A stretch of 64,000 nt of DNA from Branchiostoma floridae (lineage: Eukaryota; Chordata; Leptocardii; Amphioxiformes; Branchiostomatidae). Below the pieces are notes generated by a model. It was not told the DNA's origin, did no database searches, and saw only the letters and a list, made by a program, of their open reading frames with translations. The translations under genes were made by a program, and so were the position numbers. Of the stretch, positions 57,493-64,000 are shown one piece after another; position 1 is the stretch's first letter; the number at the start of each line of letters is the position of its first letter. The stretch lies in the NCBI RefSeq assembly GCF_000003815.2, contig NC_049987.1:772133-836132 (forward strand), given 5' to 3'.

Positions 57493-57954
57493 ACGATTCC
57501 TTTGTCGATAGTTTTAAAACTATGAAAATCGGAAGCTTGACAGTTCATGAGTCCTGTGATACAGGCACAGCTACTGAGAAAAGAATCTGAACTAACGTGT
57601 CAAAAAATAAATGAATTCCCGTCAAAATGCCTTAAATCGTACAGGTTCCGGGTGATTCCGATCGGAGTTTGCAGGCATTATTAGAATCGTGAATAAAAGT
57701 GAATGTTACCGAAGAAATAGTATCATAATTCTTTGTCATGCTTGTTCATGTGCCAGTACACCTAGAACACCAGTACAAATGGCCTTTTGATTTAGAACTT
57801 TTCTTACGCGCTAACATGTTGCTGCAACATCGAGCGGGCGTGCCACTTTGTAAATATTTTTTTTTAAATCATCGCAATATCCCTACTATGTGCAGGCCCA
57901 TTCCGTCATTTTTGACCGACAAAATGGATGTACAAAAAAAGCGTGGCATTTTTA

Positions 57955-58260
57955 AAAGATCTCCCGAGTAGAAGTCTGCGTTCTAACGCCCCGGGAGAGG
58001 TAGAGACTGAAGGCGACCGGTCGACCCCGGCCCGCCGTGGGAAAATCGTCCTTACGCTTCGGCGCCCCCCTCCCCACTACAGTTTTGGTTAGTCGCATCG
58101 TGCTGACGTTTTTGTTGGCATTTTCCCCCGAGTCACAGTCAGTTATTGCCACCACAGAACCAACAAGTCCCAAAGGAATGTATATTATTTGAAAATAAGT
58201 CTCCGACAAGCTGCTCCGGGGCGGGGCGCGCGCCGCGAGCGGCGCAAATCTACTAGCTGA
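57955..58260. promoter_or_regulatory. CpG-island-like segment with GC boxes
   Basis: CG density rises sharply, with GACCGGTCGACC, GGGGCGGGGCGCGCGCCGCG (an Sp1-type box) and CCCCGGGAG. An open minus-strand frame (58209-57952) overlaps. It may be a promoter, but no adjoining exon with splice sites was found. The preceding 57493-57950 is unassigned. Confidence 0.35.
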
Positions 58261-58499
58261 AATCCAGGTACAAAATACTTTTGTTGCTAAAGGTTGGTTG
58301 GACTAGTAGAGTGGCATCATTTATGAATATCAAAAGAATAAAATAGCCTCCATGAAAAATATATTTATGGGCTCCGAGCCATTCAATTTCCCTTTTATCC
58401 TAGGGGTAAGAGATCTGCTTCGCGACTGAAACGGAAAACCAGTATCAGTATGGCGTAAAGGATATTTCCAAGCGGGAGCGCGGTGATTTATTTGCGTCT

Positions 58500-58685
58500 T
58501 GAATATTTTTCAAATTTGTTAGGAGGGGGGAGGGCCTAGGAAAAATATTTTGACTTGGGGGGAGGGCCTAGGAAAAAAATTTGCCCGGGGGGGAGGGCCT
58601 AGGAAAAATTTTTTGACCCGACCCTCTGACGACCGGCCCTCCCCCCCCCCCCCCCGCTAAATATCGACCAGTCCTTAAGTACGGG
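58500..58685. mobile_element. Terminal fragment of the 21620-24290 element family with G-rich triplicate
   Basis: Three units of about 35-40 bp contain GGGGGAGGGCCTAGGAAAAA. They are followed by GGCCCTCCC, a C run, and CTAAATATCGACCAGTCCTTA, which matches the right terminus near 24180-24215. The other end of this copy is not visible. The next 58690-59100 shows nothing supportable. Confidence 0.5.
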
Positions 58686-59103
58686 CGGCCGCTGAAGTGA
58701 CACACGACTTCCAAACACATGTATCTGGAATTGGACATTAAGGTTTCTTAGATAGCCTCCATAGGAGACTCCCTGGGTCGTTTTTTTTCTCGTCTTTTTC
58801 ACGTTTTAGGCTCCAAAAAGTGACTTTTGCTGGACGTTAGCTAGCTAACATTTCTTTTAACCAGGTCGCTTGTGTATAGCGACTCACAAATTGAAAACGG
58901 TCAGCAAAAGTATTTTATGAAACGAGAAGAAAAAGATAGCAGGCTAGATTTCGCGGGTATTCTCGAGAAATACATCGGTCTACTGCATACAAAACTCACA
59001 TAGAGTTATACCAACACCATGTGAAGGTCCGTTAGGCTCCGACCGGAATCGAAGATGGCCAAATAGGGGAACCATAGGCGTGGGAAAGCTTAACTTCTTT
59101 TAT

Positions 59104-59296
59104 CCAAGCAGAGGTTAGGTTCCGGATGTTTTTTTACGTTTCTATGGCTTACGCATTTTCCCGGGCTTTCTATTATATACCGTTTCCTTTCTTTATGCCT
59201 CGCGGCCTAGGCTGGGAGACATCAGAAAGCCCGATGAAAATGACTAAAAAAACGTCAAAAAGCAGCGGGAGTCTTATCTGTCTAACCTCTGCTTGG
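59104..59296. mobile_element. CCAAGCAGA-type MITE, 193 bp
   Basis: The left end CCAAGCAGAGGTTAGG and the right end CTAACCTCTGCTTGG are inverted copies. The interior has ACGTTTCTATGGCTTACGC. The TSD is unclear. The same end sequence starts elements at 59351, 63730 and 63991. Confidence 0.65.
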
Positions 59297-59350
59297 AGAG
59301 GAGACTTGTTTATACTAGGCGATAGCTAAATCTTTCAATTTCTTTAATCC

Positions 59351-59501
59351 CCAAGCAGATCCTACGGTGCCATAAGATAGTATCAAAGCTGGTCAAGGAG
59401 TATAAGCCGATCAAAGGGAGTCAAACGGGCACCAGAAACCGGATGGATGCAGATCCTACGGTGGGATTGATACTATATTACGCCACCGTGGATCTGCTTG
59501 G
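59351..59501. mobile_element. CCAAGCAGA-type MITE, 151 bp
   Basis: The ends are CCAAGCAGATCCTACGGTG and CACCGTGGATCTGCTTGG. An inner direct repeat, GATCCTACGGTG, occurs at about 59360 and 59452. It lies 54 bp from the previous copy. Confidence 0.65.
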
Positions 59502-59504
59502 AGA

Positions 59505-60282
59505 TTACAATTTCTTGGCAGGCGAGAAGATGACTCAGCCAGGCATCCTAGCCACGTGACCCGTGACTGGTACATACAGTACCAACGGGACGTCCCTCGA
59601 GCCCTGTGCTAAACCTGGTCGTATCGACACCAGACCAGGATTGAAAATTCAAGTAAATTGCCATGTGCTTGAATCGTGATTTATTTCAGAACTACGTAGC
59701 TTAAACGAAAACTGTATCGTTAATGAAGAGTCGCCCTAACCAACTATTGTGCTAGATCTATTACTAGATTTTATCTGTGGTACCAAAACACTTCCAGATG
59801 CCCGCGCATATAATATTTTATAGAGGTTCATCTGAAGTTAGAGTACAACATTACAAGTCATGATTCCACAAGCAAATGGAATCATACCCCGCACTCTACA
59901 ACTACAAAGTACAAGAAAACCCACAAAGACCAACAGCGACAATCAACTGATGAGAGACCGTCTATAAAACAAGATTAGCTCCTACATGCCTTGTAAGACC
60001 TTGTAGAGATCTACGGCTACTCAACTCGACAAGCCCCCCTCCCGCCTAACAATAACAGTATCGTCTTCCCAAAGAACAGGTCCCCAAGTGTTATACTTCG
60101 AGTGGTACACTTCGAGTGGTACACTGTATCATTTCAGAATTAAGTTCTACATACCAAAGAACATTGGGGAGCTATCCAGTCGGAAAGGCAAGCGTGTACC
60201 GCGGTCTGTTCAGTTGTTATTTTCCATAAACGAGGCGCCCGCTCTTCCACGTTGATCGATCATTTCACCATATTTGTTACAG
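59505..60282. other. No supported feature
   Basis: Unassigned sequence with a short duplicated ACTTCGAGTGGTACACT near 60095-60125. Confidence 0.4.
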
Positions 60283-60489
60283 CCACGTGAAAGTCTGTCC
60301 GTTCAAGGGACGCCATCCTTTGTCCGTTGCCAGGATGTAACTCACGAAGAGACTGCAGAATGTCACGAAATAAGTTTAACTCGAATCAACATAACTGTTT
60401 TGACTGTGAGAAGGGTAGTGGACCCCAAACAGGACAAGCTTTATATCTGGACTGTTCCACTATCCCCCAGCTCGACACCCCGTCGATGA
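60283..60489 (+). CDS. Possible terminal exon, unrecognised
   Basis: ATATTTGTTACAG is followed in phase 0 by 68 open codons and a TGA at 60487-60489. The peptide includes VQGTPSFVRCQDVTHEETAE, LTRINITVLTVRRVVDPKQD and LYIWTVPLSPSSTP. The acceptor has a modest pyrimidine tract. A GTGAGA inside (near 60402) could be an alternative donor. I do not know the family. Confidence 0.3.
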   Translation, partial: PRESLSVQGTPSFVRCQDVTHEETAECHEISLTRINITVLTVRRVVDPKQDKLYIWTVPLSPSSTPRR

Positions 60490-61373
60490 CCCCGTTATGA
60501 CCCCGGCCTGACTTACAAGATTTTATTCTTCAAGCAGATGTTGGGTAGAAGTGGTGGTCGGGATTTCGCAGGCCGCGGCTTCTACTATACTCCGACCCAA
60601 TCCCCGCTTTGAGATTATTTGTGAAGCGTTTTCGACTAGTTTCTGTAGGTTTCTGTTTGCCCAGCATGTCTTTTTCCGAAGTACCGACGGATATTAAAAA
60701 CAGTTTTAACTCTACTCTACGCTTCACATATAAAGTGAATTGGAGAAGGTGCTTTAATAGCTAGTGGCATAAACAGATTGAAATGTCGGAGGAGGATATA
60801 GCTATAGAAACTCTTTTTTTCTTAGCTGGACTTCGCGAACGAAGAACATTCTCTAGGGGGTTCGTCGGCCACATGCTCGCTGATGGCTAGTCAGTCCTAT
60901 GCATGCGGGACAGACACACCCGTTCACAACGGTTGCAGGGGAATGCTTCGTTGGGGGCCTGGATCACGGCGGTGTGTCTGCAGCCTTTCTCCTCAAGAGC
61001 AGCTCTATAGAAACTACATTTATTGTCATAATGAGCTGACATCAAATGCTCAAAGCCTGTACGTGGAATTCTTTTTGCCGACATTTTATACATTTCGAAA
61101 CGTTACCATCTGAACTGTACCTGTTATTCGTGGTGGGTTTAACCCGTAGCGGTTAGAACTAAAAAAAAAAAAAAAAAACTTAAGTCCCTGAAATGTCTAG
61201 CGACTGTTTATTTCTTTCACTTCCGTCACTTATTGGGTTTGTGTCGGTCGTAGAAAGAATCCTATTATTAGTATTAATCAGAGGTAAGACTGTTACCCAT
61301 TGTGACCTTCTTCTCTCACATACCCCAATTTCCGTCAGCCGGTCTTATCAACGCGGTGTTTTTTGGCTTGCGT
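60490..61373. other. No gene seen; A run near 61161-61178
   Basis: An 18-base A run near 61161-61178 could mark a retroposed 3' end, but I see no coding or TSD to support it. Other content is unassigned. Confidence 0.35.
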
Positions 61374-61656
61374 GACATATTTGACTATTTGACTCCATGT
61401 TTGACTCGACTTATTATTATTATTTAAAGATAGAAAGAAAGGCAGTCCTGACCACAACATTTTANNNNNNNNNNNNNNNNNNNNNNNNNNNNNNNNNNNN
61501 NNNNNNNNNNNNNNNNNNNNNNNNNNNNNNNNNNNNNNNNNNNNNNNNNNNNNNNNNNNNNNNNAATATTTGACTATTTGACTCCATGTTTGACTCGACT
61601 TATTATTATTATTTAAAAGATAGAAAGAAAGGCAGTCCTGACCACAACATTTTAAC
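61374..61656. other. Duplicated sequence on both sides of a 100-N gap
   Basis: About 88 bases ending ACCACAACATTTTA precede the N run (61465-61564) and recur after it with one inserted A. The repeat abuts the gap exactly, and the gap has the conventional 100-N size, so an assembly overlap that was not collapsed is the likeliest reading. The following 61657-62096 shows no supported feature. Confidence 0.8.
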
Positions 61657-62102
61657 GTTTCTACCATAATTTGCATATGGAATCATCGCTATTCTTTTAA
61701 ACGGTAGAAACTCAACCACTAGATACCGCTTTATATTATCAATGAGGTTTATCATCGTCCGGCTTCGGACTACGAAATTCCACTCTGTTTCGGGTTTTCC
61801 TGAAATCCATCAGTGGCAATCCCGGGTATGTTCTCGGCTCTTCACGTACTGGCCTGACCAACGCACCGGCGCCGTTATCTATGTTCCTGATCTATTTATC
61901 CAAACAAGCTTCGAGGTCAACGGGGACTGAGGCCAGGCTTGGAAATTTTCGTGTGGGGCGTTATTTTTGAAACAAAAGGTTGTATGAAGATTGATAAGAC
62001 TGATAGCCTCTACCAGGCTCCGTCGATCTGTGGTCTTATTGTAGAAATTGGACAAATAGAGTCAATAGTACGCTAGGGGAGTCGGCCGGCCAGTACAAAC
62101 AT

Positions 62103-63343
62103 GAGGGTCTGCATGGGGGGGTCTTGGTAACGCTTAACGGTGAATTCAGGAGGCCCGGTAACTGTTAACGGTAAATTCAGGAGGCCCTGTAACGCTTAAC
62201 GGTAAATTCAGAAGGAGTTACAAAACATAACACCGTTGAAAGTAACATTGACGTGCATTCCTATTTATACAACGCTAGAGTAGTTATATCAATGGGGGAA
62301 AATATCCGACTAATGACAAAGCAAAAGGTGCCTAGAACCCGGAGGAATGACAGCGACATTGTCCATGACATCTGTAAATTGACGGAGGCAGAGTTCCCGG
62401 CCCGCCACAGAGACGGTGGCAGCAAATTTCTTATGGGGGATTGAACTATTGTTTCAGCACATGGAGCGCCGAAGGCGCGACGCATCCCAGGGGGGTCCGG
62501 GGGTATGCTCCCCCGGGAAAATTTCAAAATCAAGACCCTCTTAAATGCTGTTTCCTGCATTTTCGGCAAATTTTGCCGACTGACTAAGCTAGGTTGATTT
62601 TGACATTTTCATCAAATTACACAATGATTATAGCTTTGGCCTCAACCCCCAGAGCCCCCGACCTATTTTACCATTTCGAGTTCAGAAGGCACGAGACGTT
62701 GCAATATAAGTCCGGGAAAATTAAAATCTGGACCGTCTGGAACGTCATTTACTGTATTTTGAAGGACACATTTTGCTGTAAGACGAAGCTAAATTAAATG
62801 ACATTTTATTAGAGACAAAAGTTTTTTGTGCCTACCAACGCCCCTAACATATTTTTACCATGTCATCGTGAGCGCCAAAGGCGCCAGCCGTCGCAAGGAA
62901 GGTCCGGAGAAACCTCATTTTCTGCATTCTAGGAGTACTTTTTGCCCGAAACTAAGCTAAGTTTACACTGAAATCTGTATGAGTGATAAAGTTATTGAGG
63001 GCGACGCTTCCGCAACATATTTTACCCTGTCCAGAGCCGAAGGCCGGGAGGCTCGGAGAAAATTTTGAAATCTAGACCCTTTGAAACGCCATTTCCTGCA
63101 TTTTCCGGGGTTCTATCTGGAGTTTGACTTCGTGTGTATAACGGGTTACGAAGAATTTCTTGGTAACGCTTAACGGTGAATTCGGGATAACAAATAACGG
63201 TTAACGTTGAATTAAAACGACCAATAACGCTTCACGAAGAATATACCGATAACGATTAACGTTAAATTAGAGAGGGTCGGTAACGATTAACGGTGAATTA
63301 AGATGGCTCGTAACGCTTAACGGAAAAAGGCATGCAGACCCTC
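62103..63343. mobile_element. 1.24-kb non-autonomous element with 6-bp TSD
   Basis: AAACAT flanks both sides (62097-62102 and 63344-63349). The ends are GAGGGTCTGCATG and its inverse CATGCAGACCCTC. Near both ends lie several direct repeats of TAACGCTTAACGGTGAATTC type (three at 62128-62212, about six at 63160-63322). The centre has four diverged units of about 200 bp carrying GCGCCGAAGGCGC, GGTCCGG, CATTTCCTGCATTTTC and ACTAAGCTA. No transposase is present. The superfamily is not determined. Confidence 0.85.
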
Positions 63344-63349
63344 AAACAT

Positions 63350-63729
63350 TATCTCACTCCCTTGGCGTATTGTGTTGAGCTCCACGGAGCCTGTAGAGGT
63401 TAGAATGTTGTGATTTTTAATCTCATGTCCGTTTTTTGTCCACACTCCAGATGCCATGGACATAAAATAAACGATAAAGATGTAACAGGGTGCCCCTGTA
63501 CTGTAATGTAATTTATCTGAATTCCGTGTACCGTTGAGATATATTAAAACTTCAGTGTAGAAAAGTATTGGTCACACTTTCCTGATCTCTTCTGAGAAGG
63601 AGGGGTCAGGAGTATGCGTCCGGATGACAGCCGTGAGTAATGACTCTTGAAGAGAACTAATGACTTTTACCCAAGGGGGTATGCTGAATCCCTCTACAAT
63701 TTGGGGCTGTCCTGTAGATCTAATACTCT
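63350..63729. other. No supported feature
   Basis: Unassigned. GTAGATCTAATAC at 63715 recurs near 63823 around the element start below. Confidence 0.35.
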
Positions 63730-64000
63730 CCAAGCAGAGGTCGAAACGCGCAGATATTGTAGTAGTCGAAAAAATTACACCGGCGCCTTACAAGAGCACC
63801 GGTGTAATTTTTTTGAGTAGAGTAGATCTAATACCTTAGAAAATGAGGAAATGAGTCAGGATTACAAGATAGTGAGACCGTGTTTAATGTACCGTGTTCT
63901 GAGAAATATATGCGTAGGCGATTAGACCATATGTAGAAAAGGATTAGAGATTTAGGAAACATGTGTGTGGAAAACTAGAGAGAGTACTCTCCAAGCAGAG
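63730..64000. mobile_element. CCAAGCAGA-type sequence with strong hairpin, running off the window
   Basis: CCAAGCAGAGG starts at 63730 and again at 63991, both in the same orientation. Between them AAAAAATTACACCGG (63769-63783) pairs perfectly with CCGGTGTAATTTTTT (63799-63813) across a 15-base loop. No inverted closing end is seen before the window stops. Confidence 0.4.

Overview
This window is eukaryotic and almost entirely repeat-derived, with fragments of a few split genes. It has two runs of N, GT-AG style splice sites, microsatellites, several non-LTR retrotransposon remnants and many small DNA transposons with intact target-site duplications (TSDs). The mix of repeats, a multicopy zinc-finger pseudogene and an apextrin/perforin-like (MACPF) gene fits a marine invertebrate, most likely a lancelet (Branchiostoma). 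The organism is my inference; no single sequence here proves it.

Host genes. Four exons with matching splice phases form part of a MACPF-like gene on the minus strand at the left edge (94-1752), and the gene continues past position 1. A well-formed secreted-protein start lies far to the right (46128-46470, minus): a 5' untranslated exon, then an exon coding a signal peptide that ends in phase 1. One internal exon at 13807-14036 (minus) begins in phase 1. It could be the next exon of that gene across a 32-kb intron, or it could follow an alternative YY1-type first exon at 19372-19510. Other coding pieces are broken or isolated: 2547-2756, 6474-6896, 12755-13114, two related fragments at 43930-45020 and 45650-45930, 46466-46755, 57241-57492 and 60283-60489.

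Mobile DNA. The dominant theme is elements flanked by TTAA. There are five copies of family A (terminal inverted repeat, TIR, CCCTCAAACCACCGTA with GGGGTCA/TGACCCC palindromes) and two of family B (TIR near CCCTATTCAGACCGG). Three larger fold-back elements also have TTAA borders: 25104-30526, 39164-40660 and 49570-52105; a single arm related to the last lies at 6880-7759. Other DNA elements are an hAT-like one with an 8-bp TSD, a Harbinger-like one with a TWA TSD and a related empty site, a TA-flanked one, a 1.24-kb one with a 6-bp TSD, and several short ones. Retroelements are an RTE-like LINE (4760-6034), LINE 3' coding ends at 22.1, 26.1 and 37.0 kb, a Penelope-like piece at 36.3 kb, and a long L1/Tx1-like element (48.9-55.5 kb, minus) that has taken at least two later TTAA insertions.

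Layout: 0-1.8 kb MACPF exons; 1.8-15 kb repeats with scattered exon-like pieces; 15-25 kb repeats and one promoter-like site; 25-30.5 kb inverted-repeat unit holding a LINE end and a zinc-finger pseudogene; 31-37.5 kb local direct and tandem repeats; 39-41.6 kb palindrome and satellite; 43.6-46.5 kb duplicated fragments and the signal-peptide gene start; 46.7-55.7 kb nested transposons and a minisatellite; 56-64 kb mostly unassigned DNA with small transposons. I see no operon, CRISPR array or rRNA, and no tRNA I could support.
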